Assembly (NCBI GenBank): GCA_934636715.1
Contig: CAKUBE010000013.1
Location: 1-51,354, forward strand
Origin: an uncultured Arachnia sp.
GTDB lineage: Bacteria; Actinomycetota; Actinomycetes; Propionibacteriales; Propionibacteriaceae
Length of the DNA: 51,354 bases
Direction: 5' to 3'
Under the pieces are notes generated by a model. The model was not told where the DNA came from. It was given only the letters and a program-made list of their open reading frames with translations, and ran no database searches. Below, one piece after another: positions 7,670-18,032 of this stretch; the stretch's first letter is position 1; every line of letters begins with the position of its first letter. The position numbers and the translations under genes were made by a program.

Positions 7670-8539
7670 ATGAGCCTTCGATACCGCGACCTGCCCGTGA
7701 TCACTCTCCAGCCCGGCGAGGACGTGGCGCTCGCCCGCACCGTGGAAGCGGGCGTGTACGCCGCGCACCTGCTCGTGGAACGGGGGTCCGAGACCGGGTT
7801 GGAGCAGGTCGTCGAGGCGGGCGACCGGGCGAGGGAACGGCTGTGGTGGGCGGGCGCCCGGGTCGCGGCACACCTCGCGCACCAGGTGGCGAACATCCAG
7901 TTGCTTCCGGTCGACGACCTCCTCCAGGACGCCTTCCTCGCGCTCACCGAGGCCGTCATCCGCTACGACCACGCCCGCGGTATGCGGTTCACGAGCTTCG
8001 TCTACCAGAACGCCACCCAGGCGCTGGTGGAGGCGTACCGGCACCGGCCGGGGACCCTGCCGCCGACGCGCGGCGACCGCTGGGCCGCCGCCCTGGCGAC
8101 CACGGAGCGCAACCGGCTGGCGCACCTCGGCGTGTCCACCACGCTCGTCGAGGCGGCGAAAGCCGTCGGCGTGTCGACGACCGCAGCCGTCCGCGGCGCC
8201 ATGGAGACGGTCAGCCTCGGCGTCGAATGGGCCGACGTGCTCCCCGCCGAGCCCGTGGAGCAGCCGGTCGGCTGCGGCACCGATTTCCTCGCCCTGCTCC
8301 ATCCCACGCACGCCCACATCCTCACCGCCCGCTACGGCATCGGCCGTAGCCCGCAGACGCTGGCCCAGGTCTCGAGGGAACTGCGCAGATCGCCGTCGAC
8401 GGTCGCGCGCTGGGAGCGGACGGCGCTCGCGGAGGCCCGGACCCTGCTGTCGGCGGAGCGGACGACGATGAGCCGTCCGGAGCCCGCTAGCCGAGCCCGA
8501 CGGCAAGCAGCTTCTTACGCCGCATCTCCAGCTCGGTGA
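7670..8539 (+). CDS. Sigma-70-like transcription factor
   Basis: The 289-residue protein has a segment at about residues 80-125 (DDLLQDAFLALTEAVIRYD then MRFTSFVYQNATQALVEAYR) with the classic sigma region 2 pattern of DLxQEGxxxLxxAxxxFD...FxxYAxxxIxxAIxxxxR. Near the C-terminus, LTARYGIG, LAQVSRELRRSPSTVARWER reads as a region 4 helix-turn-helix. The middle has a region 3-like helix pair (TLVEAAKAVGVSTTAAVRGA). It lacks the strong region 2.3/2.4 aromatic motif and the RPRSxR signature of principal sigma factors. The frame is open upstream to 7172, but that is antisense to the neighbour; ATG 7670 starts the recognisable part. Its 3' end overlaps the convergent dnaG by 53 bp. Confidence 0.7.
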   Translation: MSLRYRDLPVITLQPGEDVALARTVEAGVYAAHLLVERGSETGLEQVVEAGDRARERLWWAGARVAAHLAHQVANIQLLPVDDLLQDAFLALTEAVIRYDHARGMRFTSFVYQNATQALVEAYRHRPGTLPPTRGDRWAAALATTERNRLAHLGVSTTLVEAAKAVGVSTTAAVRGAMETVSLGVEWADVLPAEPVEQPVGCGTDFLALLHPTHAHILTARYGIGRSPQTLAQVSRELRRSPSTVARWERTALAEARTLLSAERTTMSRPEPASRARRQAASYAASPAR

Positions 8540-10328
8540 GCTCCGCGAACTGCGCCCGATGGCTCGTCGACTCCTTCAACGGGTCCGTGCGCTGCAGCTT
8601 GGACTTCACGTCCGCGATCCGCCGCGTCACCGTCGCCAGCCGCAGGCGCGCCACGTGGGTCGAGGAGTACAGCTCGTCGGGCTCGCGCAGCAGCGGCTCG
8701 ACGAGAAGAGCGACGAGCAGCTGCCGGACGAGGTCGTTCGGGGCCTCCGCGCGCAGGCGGTCCGTCCAGTTGTCGCCGAACGGCACGGCCGTGATCAGCC
8801 GGAAGACGGCCTGGTAGCCGGGATGGGTGAAGTCGCGCTCCTCGACCCCGTTCCAGGCGGTGTCGAACGTCAGCGGGTACTGCAGCATCAGCTTCTCGGT
8901 GTCGCGCTCGAGCCGGAGGGCCGGGTCGTCGGCGCTCGGCCACGCGGGATCCGGCGCGGGGGGCTCGTCGTCGGGCGGCGGCTCATGGTGATCGACCACG
9001 TGCGCGGGCGCGCGCCGCCCCACCCGGGCGGCCTCCCGGCGGACGTCGTCGACGTCCATGCCCAGCATCCCGGCGAGCTCGCGCAGGTACTGGCTGACCA
9101 GTGACTGGTCACGGATCGCGCCGACGAGCGCCGCGCCTTCGCGCGCGGCCGAGAGGCGGCCGTCGGCCCGGTCGAGGTCGTAGCTCTTGGCGATGTTGGT
9201 CATCACGAACCGGTACAGCGGGATCCGGCGGCCGACGAGCTCGCGGACCGCCGCCTCGCCCTGCTCCATGCGCAGGTCGCACGGGTCGAGTCCGCTGGGC
9301 TCGACGGCGACGTAGGTCTGCGAGACGAAGTTCTGGTCTCCCTTGAACACCTTCAGGGCCGCGGCCTGGCCGGCCTTGTCGCCGTCGAACGTGAAGATGA
9401 CCTCGCCGTGCAGGCCGGTGGACGTGCCCATGAGGCGCTGCAGGAGGCGGGCGTGGTCCTCGCCGAACGCCGTCCCGCACGACGCCACCGCCGTCCCGAC
9501 GCCGGACAGGTGCGCGGCCATGACGTCGGTGTAGCCCTCGACGATCACGGCCTGGGACTTGCGGCCGATCTCGCGCCGCGCGAGGTCGAGGCCGTAGAGG
9601 ACGTGGGACTTCTTGTAGACCGGGGACTCCGGGGTGTTGATGTACTTCGCGGGCAGGCGGTCGTCGTCGAAGATCCGGCGCGCGCCGAATCCGAGGACGG
9701 CCTGGGCCGAGTCGCGAATGGGCCACAGGACCCGGCCGACGAAGAAGTCGCGCCCGCGGTCGCGGATCAGCCCGGCCGCCTTCAGGACGTCGTCCTCGAA
9801 CCCCTTCGCGCGCAGGGTCTGCCGCAGTGCGGAGCCGTGGCGCGGCGCGTAGCCGACGCTGAACTGGAGCGCGTTGGCGCGATCGAACTGGCGGCCGTGC
9901 AGGAACCGGCGCGCCTCGACGGCCTCGGGCGAGTCGAGTTGTTCAGAGAAGAACTCCTGCGCGGCCTCGTTGGCCTCGAGGATGCGCTTGCGGAGCCCGG
10001 GCGCCTGGCCGGGCATGCCGTCGTCCTCGACGCGCAGCACGATGCCCGCCCGGTCGGCGAGCACCTGGATGGCCTCGACGAAGGAGAGGTTCTGCTGGCG
10101 CTGCAGGAACGTGATGACGTCGCCGCCCTCGCCGCAGCCGAAGCAGTAGTAGAAGCCCCGCGACGGCGTGACCTGGAAGCTGGGCGTCTTCTCGTCGTGG
10201 AACGGGCACAGCCCCTTCAGCGATCCGCCCCCGGCGTTGCGGAGCGCGACATAGCTGCCGACGACGTCCTCGATGCGGCTGCGCTCGCGGACGGCGGCGA
10301 TGTCTTCCTCGTTGATCCGGCCCGCCAT
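8487..10328 (-). CDS. dnaG: DNA primase
   Basis: The 613-residue primase makes RNA primers at the replication fork. The N-terminal zinc finger is C41-x2-H44 with C62-x2-C65 (GLCPFHDEKTPSF, FYYCFGCGEGG). The catalytic core follows, with the TOPRIM motif VIVEGYTDVMA and FTFDGDKAG. The C-terminal part is the helicase-interaction region, rich in acidic and proline residues in the linker (about 430-470). Length is typical for actinobacteria. MAGRINEED at ATG 10328 is the canonical start; an upstream extension to 10376 has no support. TAGAAT lies 8 nt before the ATG. Confidence 0.97.
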   Translation of the reverse strand: MAGRINEEDIAAVRERSRIEDVVGSYVALRNAGGGSLKGLCPFHDEKTPSFQVTPSRGFYYCFGCGEGGDVITFLQRQQNLSFVEAIQVLADRAGIVLRVEDDGMPGQAPGLRKRILEANEAAQEFFSEQLDSPEAVEARRFLHGRQFDRANALQFSVGYAPRHGSALRQTLRAKGFEDDVLKAAGLIRDRGRDFFVGRVLWPIRDSAQAVLGFGARRIFDDDRLPAKYINTPESPVYKKSHVLYGLDLARREIGRKSQAVIVEGYTDVMAAHLSGVGTAVASCGTAFGEDHARLLQRLMGTSTGLHGEVIFTFDGDKAGQAAALKVFKGDQNFVSQTYVAVEPSGLDPCDLRMEQGEAAVRELVGRRIPLYRFVMTNIAKSYDLDRADGRLSAAREGAALVGAIRDQSLVSQYLRELAGMLGMDVDDVRREAARVGRRAPAHVVDHHEPPPDDEPPAPDPAWPSADDPALRLERDTEKLMLQYPLTFDTAWNGVEERDFTHPGYQAVFRLITAVPFGDNWTDRLRAEAPNDLVRQLLVALLVEPLLREPDELYSSTHVARLRLATVTRRIADVKSKLQRTDPLKESTSHRAQFAELTELEMRRKKLLAVGLG

Positions 10329-10336
10329 GAGCAAGG

Positions 10337-10342
10337 ATTCTA
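10337..10342 (-). promoter_or_regulatory. -10 box of dnaG
   Basis: TAGAAT on the minus strand lies 8 nt before ATG 10328, giving a leaderless or nearly leaderless message. Confidence 0.45.
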
Positions 10343-10381
10343 GGGCACGGCCCCAATGGGACCGCGCCCCTGCCACCCCAC

Positions 10382-10387
10382 TATCCT
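10382..10387 (+). promoter_or_regulatory. -10 box of the FetB-like gene
   Basis: TATCCT lies 6 nt before GTG 10394, with no ribosome binding site between, consistent with leaderless transcription. Confidence 0.4.
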
Positions 10388-10393
10388 TGCGGC

Positions 10394-11158
10394 GTGACGG
10401 TGGAGATCGGTTGGCCCTTGGCGGTGGCGCTCGGTGTCCTGATCGTCGGCGGAGTCTCGGTATCCATCGCGGGCAGACTGCCCGTGGCGACGTCCATTCC
10501 GTGGGCCGCCGTGCGCGCCGGCGTCCAGCTCCTAGCCGTCACGCTCGTCGTCGGCTTCGCGCTGCAACACGTCGCCTATGCTCTCGCGTTCGTCGCGGTG
10601 ATGTTCCTCATCGGGGTCTACACGACGGCGCAGCGCACAGGACTCACCACTTGGCTGGGCCGCGGTTCCGCGGCGTTGGCGATGCTCGCCGGCGCCCTTC
10701 CCGTGCTCGTCGTCATCTTCGCCTCCGGCGTCGCGCCGCTGAACGGCCCGGCCATCGTGCCCATCGCCAGCATCCTGGTCGGCAACGTGATGTCGGTCCA
10801 CACGCTCGCGGGCCGCCGCGCCTTCTCCGACCTGCGCGGCGGGATCGACCAGTACGAGGCCTACCTCGCGCTCGGCTACTGGCGCTCGCAGGCCATTCAC
10901 CGCGTGGTCTCTCCGGACCTGCACGAGGCGCTCATCCCCGCGCTCGACCAGACCCGCACCGTCGGCCTCGTCACCCTGCCGGGCGCCTACATCGGCGTGC
11001 TGCTCGGCGGCGGCTCGCCGTGGGCGGCGGCCGCCGCACAGATCCTGGTCCTCGTCGGGATCAACACCGCTCAGGTGTCGGTCGCCGTCACCGCCCGCTG
11101 GCTGATGTCGCGCACCTGGCTGCTCCCCGCGGATCTCAAGTCGAGACTGCGCGCCTAG
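10394..11158 (+). CDS. FetB/UPF0014-family ABC transporter permease
   Basis: This 254-residue membrane protein has about seven hydrophobic segments. It carries the conserved block PIASILVGNVMSVHTLAGRR followed by EAYLALG and the coupling-type segment RTVGLVTLPGAYIGVLLGG, the signature of the UPF0014/FetB family. E. coli FetB works with the ATPase FetA in iron export or metal tolerance. No ATPase gene is adjacent here, so either it is elsewhere or this permease has a different partner. The start is GTG 10394, with TATCCT 6 nt upstream and no Shine-Dalgarno. It overlaps the end of dgt by 4 bp, convergent. Confidence 0.8.
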   Translation: MTVEIGWPLAVALGVLIVGGVSVSIAGRLPVATSIPWAAVRAGVQLLAVTLVVGFALQHVAYALAFVAVMFLIGVYTTAQRTGLTTWLGRGSAALAMLAGALPVLVVIFASGVAPLNGPAIVPIASILVGNVMSVHTLAGRRAFSDLRGGIDQYEAYLALGYWRSQAIHRVVSPDLHEALIPALDQTRTVGLVTLPGAYIGVLLGGGSPWAAAAAQILVLVGINTAQVSVAVTARWLMSRTWLLPADLKSRLRA

Positions 11159-12267
11159 GCGCCTCGGCCGATGCCGCGGGGGAGGCGCTTCGGGTCCCAG
11201 CCCAGGAGGCGCTTCGCGCGCTCGAACGCGAAGCGGTCCGTCATGCCGCCGACGTACGTGACCGCGCCGCGCACGAGGTCCTCGTCGCGGTACTCCTCCG
11301 GCATCGCCGCCGGGTTCTCGAGGTAGTGGTCGACCAGCGCGCGGAGCACCTTCACCACCGTCACCGACTGCGCCACCGACTCCGGACGCGTGTAGATCCG
11401 CTCGTAGTTGAACCGGCGCAGCTCGGCAAGCGCCTCTGCGGTCACCGCGTCCATGCCGACGGCGCCGGTGCGGCTGGTCGTGTCGATCACCGCGTTGATG
11501 AACGTCGCCAACTGCTGGCGGCGCGTGACCCCGGCGACCTCGCGGACCACCTCGGGCACGTCGTCGAGCGTGACGATGCCGGCGTAGATCGCGTCCTCGA
11601 GATCGTGCGCGCAGTACGCGATCCGGTCCGCCCACGACACGATCTCGCCCTCCACCGTCGACGGCGCGGGCCGCGACCACGAGTGGTTGCGGATGCCGTC
11701 GAGCGTCTGCGCCGTGAGATTGAGGCTCGTCAGCACGACGTCGGCGCCCCAGGGGCCGTGGTCGTAGCCGCCCTCGATGTAGGCGTCGAACGCGTCCTCG
11801 GACGCGTGCCCGCCGGGGCCGTGACCGCAGTCGTGACCGAGCGCGACGGCGTCGGCCAGCGTCACGTTCACGCCGATCCCCCGCGCCATCGCCACCGCCG
11901 CCTGCGCCACCTCGATGGCGTGCGTCAGCCTGGTGCGCTGGTGGTCCGTCGGGTAGACGACGACCTGCGTCTTGCCCGCGAGCCTGCGGAAGGCCGCCGA
12001 ATGCACGATCCGGTCCCGGTCCCGCTCGAAGCACGTGCGGAACTCGTCCGACTCCTCCTCGACCGCGCGGTCGCCCGCGCCGTCGGAGAAGCTCGCCTCG
12101 GGCACGTAGAGCAGCCGCTCCAGCTCCTCGCGCGCGGCCCGACGGCGCGGCTCGCGCGGCGCGACCCGCGCCGTCGACGTCTCGTGCGCGGTGATCACGT
12201 CCGCCCCATGCCCGTGCATGGTGGCGGCCCAGAGCTTGGCGCGCGGCAGCAGGATGTCGTCGTTCAT
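11155..12267 (-). CDS. dgt: Deoxyguanosinetriphosphate triphosphohydrolase-like HD protein
   Basis: The 370-residue HD-superfamily enzyme would split dNTPs into deoxynucleoside and triphosphate, controlling nucleotide pools. Metal-ligand motifs are visible: RRLAGKTQV, TRLTHAIEVAQ, the HD signature LGHDCGHGPGGHASE and a later SWADRIAYCAHDLEDA. The N-terminal RDRDRIVHSAAFRRL is the usual entry. Length matches bacterial dGTPase-like proteins of the Dgt group 2 type. The start is ATG 12267, with TAGGTT 9 nt upstream. It follows gltA and dus on the same strand. Confidence 0.92.
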   Translation of the reverse strand: MNDDILLPRAKLWAATMHGHGADVITAHETSTARVAPREPRRRAAREELERLLYVPEASFSDGAGDRAVEEESDEFRTCFERDRDRIVHSAAFRRLAGKTQVVVYPTDHQRTRLTHAIEVAQAAVAMARGIGVNVTLADAVALGHDCGHGPGGHASEDAFDAYIEGGYDHGPWGADVVLTSLNLTAQTLDGIRNHSWSRPAPSTVEGEIVSWADRIAYCAHDLEDAIYAGIVTLDDVPEVVREVAGVTRRQQLATFINAVIDTTSRTGAVGMDAVTAEALAELRRFNYERIYTRPESVAQSVTVVKVLRALVDHYLENPAAMPEEYRDEDLVRGAVTYVGGMTDRFAFERAKRLLGWDPKRLPRGIGRGA

Positions 12268-12296
12268 GTCGACGCCAACCTACTGCACGCGTGCGG

Positions 12297-13583
<1,287 letters not shown>

Positions 13584-13669
13584 GTGCGTCTCCCATCCCG
13601 GGCCCGCGGGGTGCAGGCCGCGTAGGGGGAATCTATCGGTCCGGGGATCGGGCGGGCTGTTGGGGTCCG

Positions 13670-14818
13670 TCAACCGCCTGAAACGCCGACCTCGGCCTCG
13701 CTCAGGTCCAACTCGCAGCCGGAGGTGTCGTCGTACCAGCCGTGTGGGAGGACGACCTTGCCCCGCGGGGAGCCCTGGCGGCCGCGCGGGGTGCCGAGTT
13801 CGGCGACGGGGAACTCCGCGTCGGGGTCGAGGAGGCCGACCAACTCGGTCAACTCGGCCAGTGACGACACCATCGCGAACCGACGGCGCAGCTCGCCGAC
13901 CGGGTACCCCTTGAAGTACCACGCCATGTGCTTGCGCAGGTCCGTCAGGCCGTGGCGTTCGCCCTGCAGGCCGGCGAGCAGCTCCGCGTGACGCAGCAGC
14001 ATCCTGCCGACCTCGCCGAGGCTCGGCCGCAGCCGCAGCTCCTCGCCGCGGAAGGCCGCCGCGAGATCACCGAACAGCCACGGGCGGCCCAGGCAGCCGC
14101 GGCCGATCACGACGCCGGCACAGCCCGTCTCCGCCATCATCCGCAGCGCGTCCTCGGCCTCCCAGATGTCGCCGTTGCCCAGCACGGGGATGTCGACGGC
14201 GTCCGCCAGCTCGGCGATGCGGGCCCAGTCGGCCTCGCCCGAGTACGCCTGCTGGACGGTGCGGCCGTGCAGCGCGATGGCGGCGGCACCCTCCTCCTGG
14301 GCGATCCTGCCCGCGTCGAGGAACGTCTCGTGCTCGCCGTCGATGCCGATCCGCGTCTTGATCGTCACCGGCACGCCGAACTCGTCGGCGGCGCGCACCG
14401 TCTCGCGCACGATCGCCCGCAACCGGTCGCGCTTGTACGGCAGCACGCCCCCGCCGCCCTTGCGCGTCACCTTCGGCACGGGACAGCCGAAGTTCAGGTC
14501 GATGTGGTCGACGGCGTAGTCGCGGGCGAGGATCCGCGCGGCGTCGGCCATGACGTCGGGGTCGACGCCGTACAGCTGGACGGACCGCGTGGTCTCCCCC
14601 GGATCGAACGCCAGCATGTCCTTGGTCTTGTGGTCACCCACGACCAGCCCGCGCGACGTGATCATCTCGCACACATACAGCCCCGCGCCCTGCTCGCGGC
14701 ACAGCTGCCGGTAGGCCGCGTTCGTCACACCGGCCATCGGCGCGAGCACGACCGGCAGCTCGACGACGACGGCGTCGCGGCGGCTGGGCGCGTGCAGGCG
14801 CAAGGGCGCGTGGGTCAT
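13670..14818 (-). CDS. dusB: tRNA-dihydrouridine synthase (DusB type)
   Basis: The 382-residue FMN-dependent TIM-barrel reduces uridines in tRNA D-loops. LAPMAGVTNAAYRQLCRE opens the barrel. DLNFGCPVPKVTRKGGGG carries the catalytic Cys. TIKTRIGID, ALHGRTVQQAYSG, PVLGNGDIW and GVVIGRGCLGRPWLF are the flavin and phosphate-binding signatures, and a helical tRNA-binding domain follows. I chose ATG 14818 because AGGAGAG sits just upstream. The alternative start at 14845 lies in the promoter -10 box and is unlikely. The gene lies upstream of gltA on the same strand. Confidence 0.93.
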   Translation of the reverse strand: MTHAPLRLHAPSRRDAVVVELPVVLAPMAGVTNAAYRQLCREQGAGLYVCEMITSRGLVVGDHKTKDMLAFDPGETTRSVQLYGVDPDVMADAARILARDYAVDHIDLNFGCPVPKVTRKGGGGVLPYKRDRLRAIVRETVRAADEFGVPVTIKTRIGIDGEHETFLDAGRIAQEEGAAAIALHGRTVQQAYSGEADWARIAELADAVDIPVLGNGDIWEAEDALRMMAETGCAGVVIGRGCLGRPWLFGDLAAAFRGEELRLRPSLGEVGRMLLRHAELLAGLQGERHGLTDLRKHMAWYFKGYPVGELRRRFAMVSSLAELTELVGLLDPDAEFPVAELGTPRGRQGSPRGKVVLPHGWYDDTSGCELDLSEAEVGVSGG

Positions 14819-14844
14819 GACTCTCCTGGGATCGGCGACGGACA

Positions 14845-14850
14845 AGTCTA
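14845..14850 (-). promoter_or_regulatory. -10 box of dus
   Basis: TAGACT on the minus strand lies about 27 nt before ATG 14818, leaving room for the AGGAGAG site. The divergent alpha-galactosidase promoter begins 14 bp away. Confidence 0.4.
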
Positions 14851-14863
14851 GCTTTTACCCCGT

Positions 14864-14892
14864 TTGACACACATTCAACGCGCGTTGACAAT
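14864..14892 (+). promoter_or_regulatory. Promoter and LacI-type operator of the first alpha-galactosidase
   Basis: TTGACA (14864-14869), a 17-bp spacer and GACAAT (14887-14892) form a good promoter. The perfect 14-bp palindrome TCAACGCGCGTTGA (14875-14888) fills the spacer and touches the -10. A central CG and location between -35 and -10 are typical of LacI-family repression. The adjacent lacI-type gene at 16981 is the obvious candidate repressor. Confidence 0.7.
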
Positions 14893-14921
14893 GGTGCCAC
14901 CACAACGTCGCGGAGGAACAG

Positions 14922-16976
14922 ATGTCCTTGATGCTCGGGAATGACCGGCTGTCGATACGGCTCACCACGTCGGATGAGCACCCGGTGCAGGTGGAGGCGG
15001 TCTCCGGCGTCGCCACGCGGCTGACGCCGCTCGTCGAGGTCCTCGTGCTGGGCGAGGGCAGGGCCGCCAACCAGACGCGGGGGCTCACCCGCACGAGCGT
15101 CGGGCAGGCGCTCCGGTACGCCGGTCACCACCTCGCCGACGACGGGGCCGACATCATCTGGCAGCGCTCGGCCGACGGCGCCCTCGCGGCCGAGACGCGC
15201 ATCGCGGTGCGCGACAGCTCGCTCGCCTTCCAGACCACCCTCACCAACACCGGGGCCTCCGCCCTGGTGGTCGAATCCCTGACCTCCGGCGTGCTGCCGG
15301 TGCCGTTCTCCATGGACGACACAGTGGTCGTGACCGGCCGCTCCTCGTGGTGCGCCGAGAACCGCTGGCGCACGGAGACCCTCGAGGAGGCGGGCCTCGT
15401 CGACTGCGGCTCAGCCCGCATGCCCGTGCCCGGCAGCGCCACCATCTCCCGCACCGGCCGCTCCACCTGGACCACCGACGGCGCGCTGCCCGTCGGAGCG
15501 CTCGAGGACAGGAGGAGCGGCGAGGGCCTCGCGTGGCAGATCGCGGGCGGCGGGCCGTGGCGGTGGGAGCTCGACTCCACGGAGCCTGGCCGCTTCCTGC
15601 TGGCCGCGAGCGGCGCCACCCACCTGGACCACGCCTGGAGCGCGACGCTCGGCCCCGGCGACAACGTCTCGACGCCGGAGTTGATCGTCACCCATTCCGC
15701 CGACGGCTGGCAGGGCGCCGTCCGCGAGCTCACCCGGCACCGCCGCGACGACGCCGCCGCGCGCACCACGCCGCTGGGCCGCACCGCGCTGGTGTTCAAC
15801 GACTACATGAACACCCTCATGGCCGACCCCACCGACGAGAAGCTCCTCCCCCTGATCGCCGCCGCGGCCGAGGCCGGCGCCGAGGTGTTCTGCATCGACG
15901 CCGGCTGGTACGACGACTCGGGCGACTGGTGGCCGAGCGTCGGCGAGTGGCTCCCCTCAAGGACCCGCTTCGGCGACCTCGGCCTGCAGGGCGTCCTCGA
16001 CGCCATCGCCGAGCGCGGCATGACGCGCGGCCTGTGGCTGGAGCCCGAGGTCGTCGGCGTGCGCTCGCCTCTGGTCGACCAGCTCCCGCCGTCGGCATTC
16101 CTGCGCCGCCGCGGCCGCCCCATCGTCGAGCACTCGCGCCGCTTCCTCGACCTGCGCTCCCCCGCGGCCCGCGCCCACCTCGACGCCGCCTTCGACCGCC
16201 TGGTCGCCATGGGCGCGGGCTTCTTCAAGCTCGACTACAACGTCACGCCCGGCCTCGGCGCGGACACGGACGGCCTTGAAGCGGGCGGCGGCCTCCAGGC
16301 CCACATCGACGCCTCCCTCTCCTGGTTCGACGCGCTCCGCGAGCGGCACCCATCGGTGATCATCGAGAACTGCGGCTCCGGCGCCATGCGCCAGGACTGG
16401 GCCCAGGTCTCGCGATTCGACCTGCAGTCGACGTCGGACCAGCAGGACTACCTGCTCTACCCGCCGATCGCCGTCGGCGCGCCGATGATGCTGCTCCCCG
16501 AACAGGCCGCCAACTGGGCCTACGCGCAGCCCGAGATGAGCGACGAGGAGATCGCCTTCGTGCACGTCACCGGCCTCTCCGGCAGGCCGTACTTCTCCGG
16601 GCACGTCGACCGCATGTCGGACGCGCAGCTCGCGCTGGTCCGCGAGGCCGCCGACACCTGGAAGGCCATCCGCGACGACATCGTCGAGTCCGTCCCCTTC
16701 TGGCCTACGGGCCTGTCTACGTGGAGCGACGACGCCCTCTCCCTCGGGCTGCTCTCCCCCGACGGCGCGGCCTACGTCGCCGTCTGGAACCGCTCGGACA
16801 GGGCCCGTCGGATCACGCTCGACCTCCCTGCCGGTCGCGGCGCCGGCGCGGTGCGACAGGTCTATCCCGCCAACCTGCCCGGCTGGGAGGCCGCTCCGGC
16901 CGAGGACGGCTGGACGGTCACCGTCGACGCCCCCGCGGGGCCGACCGCACGGCTCCTCCGCATCGACCCGCGGTAG
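14922..16976 (+). CDS. Alpha-galactosidase, glycoside hydrolase family 36
   Basis: The 684-residue GH36 enzyme would release alpha-linked galactose from oligosaccharides. An N-terminal beta-supersandwich (to about 290) precedes the TIM barrel, which includes FCIDAGWYDDSGDW, GLWLEPEVV and FFKLDYN. Asp438 in the last motif is the expected nucleophile. In STSDQQD, Asp506 is the expected acid/base. A C-terminal beta domain ends the protein. No signal peptide is present, so it acts on imported sugars. GGAGGA lies 5 nt before ATG 14922. The lacI-type gene starts 4 bp after its stop, so they form an operon. It differs clearly from the second GH36 at 23771-25921. Confidence 0.9.
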   Translation: MSLMLGNDRLSIRLTTSDEHPVQVEAVSGVATRLTPLVEVLVLGEGRAANQTRGLTRTSVGQALRYAGHHLADDGADIIWQRSADGALAAETRIAVRDSSLAFQTTLTNTGASALVVESLTSGVLPVPFSMDDTVVVTGRSSWCAENRWRTETLEEAGLVDCGSARMPVPGSATISRTGRSTWTTDGALPVGALEDRRSGEGLAWQIAGGGPWRWELDSTEPGRFLLAASGATHLDHAWSATLGPGDNVSTPELIVTHSADGWQGAVRELTRHRRDDAAARTTPLGRTALVFNDYMNTLMADPTDEKLLPLIAAAAEAGAEVFCIDAGWYDDSGDWWPSVGEWLPSRTRFGDLGLQGVLDAIAERGMTRGLWLEPEVVGVRSPLVDQLPPSAFLRRRGRPIVEHSRRFLDLRSPAARAHLDAAFDRLVAMGAGFFKLDYNVTPGLGADTDGLEAGGGLQAHIDASLSWFDALRERHPSVIIENCGSGAMRQDWAQVSRFDLQSTSDQQDYLLYPPIAVGAPMMLLPEQAANWAYAQPEMSDEEIAFVHVTGLSGRPYFSGHVDRMSDAQLALVREAADTWKAIRDDIVESVPFWPTGLSTWSDDALSLGLLSPDGAAYVAVWNRSDRARRITLDLPAGRGAGAVRQVYPANLPGWEAAPAEDGWTVTVDAPAGPTARLLRIDPR

Positions 16977-16980
16977 CGCC

Positions 16981-17970
16981 ATGCCGCCGGAACGCGCAGC
17001 CCGCTGCACCCGCCAGGACGTCGCCCGCCTCGCGGAGGTGAGCCCCGCGGTGGTCAGCTACGTGATCAACGGAGGCCCGCGCCCGGTCGCTCCGGCGACG
17101 CGGGCACGCGTCGAGCAGGCCATCGCCGAACTCGGCTACCGCCCGAACAAGACGGCCAGCGCGCTGGCCCGCGGCCGGTCGCAGCAGGTGGGGCTCGTCG
17201 TCGTCGACACCACGAACCCGTTCTACGCGGAGCTCGCCGCAGCCATCGACCACGAACTGTTCCTCCGCGGGCTGACGCTGATCACCGTCAGCGCTGCCCA
17301 CCGGCCGACGGATTCCGAGGCGACCACGCTGGAGTTCCTCGCGGAGCACGACGTGCGCGCGGTGATCTTCGCCACGAGCGTCACCCCTGCCGAAGTCGCG
17401 TACGCCACCGTGCAGGCGCTGCCCTTTGTAGTCCTGAACGAGATGGCGCCTGCCCCGGGAATCAGCTCAGCCGTCGTCGACTATCGCGCCGCAGCCGTCG
17501 AGGCCGTGCGACACCTCGTCGGACACGGCCGCCGACGGATCGGCTTCGTCGGCCGCTTCTTCGACGACCTGCGCTACCTCGGATGGCGCGAGGCGCTCGA
17601 CGACGCGGGCCTCCCACCCGGACCCGCCGTCGACTGCGGGTGGAGCATCGACGTCGGATATGACGCCGGCCGCCGGCTCGCGGCCGAGCGCCAGCTCGAC
17701 GGGCTGTTCGTCGCCAGCGACGAGCTCGCGATGGGCTGCATCGCCGGCCTCCGCGAGGGCGGGCTGAGCGTGCCGGACGACGTGGCCATCGTGGCCTTCG
17801 ACGGCACCCGTTGCGGCCGCTACATCGGCCCCGGGCTGACGACGATGGCCCAGCCCATCGACCGGCTCGCCGCCGACGCCGTCGCGCTCGTCCTCGACGC
17901 CGAGGCCAAGCCGGGAACGCATCTGAGCTACTCCGCGCAGATGGTCGTGCGCGGCTCCTGCGGCTGCTGA
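16981..17970 (+). CDS. LacI-family transcriptional regulator (1)
   Basis: The 329-residue regulator has the N-terminal HTH TRQDVARLAEVSPAVVSYVI, the hinge YRPNKTASALA and a periplasmic-binding-like sensor domain starting QQVGLVVVDTTNPFYAEL. The C-terminus is RGSCGC. It is co-transcribed with the GH36 gene in front and is the likely repressor at 14875-14888. Its recognition helix SPAVVSYV is identical to that of the second LacI protein at 22773, and both end in R-SCGC, so the two are paralogues. The ligand, probably a galactoside, is inferred from the neighbours. A bidirectional terminator follows. Confidence 0.9.
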   Translation: MPPERAARCTRQDVARLAEVSPAVVSYVINGGPRPVAPATRARVEQAIAELGYRPNKTASALARGRSQQVGLVVVDTTNPFYAELAAAIDHELFLRGLTLITVSAAHRPTDSEATTLEFLAEHDVRAVIFATSVTPAEVAYATVQALPFVVLNEMAPAPGISSAVVDYRAAAVEAVRHLVGHGRRRIGFVGRFFDDLRYLGWREALDDAGLPPGPAVDCGWSIDVGYDAGRRLAAERQLDGLFVASDELAMGCIAGLREGGLSVPDDVAIVAFDGTRCGRYIGPGLTTMAQPIDRLAADAVALVLDAEAKPGTHLSYSAQMVVRGSCGC

Positions 17971-17979
17971 CCACAGACC

Positions 17980-18013
17980 GAGCGCCCGTGTCGATGCTTC
18001 GACACGGGCGCTC
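17980..18013. terminator. Bidirectional terminator hairpin between lacI and the sugar-binding protein gene
   Basis: A 15-bp perfect stem, GAGCGCCCGTGTCGA and TCGACACGGGCGCTC, has a TGCT loop. It lies between two convergent genes, so it can stop transcription from both sides. A REP-like GCTCAACCAGCGG at 18015-18027 abuts it. Confidence 0.8.
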
Positions 18014-18032
18014 AGCTCAACCAGCGGTTAAC

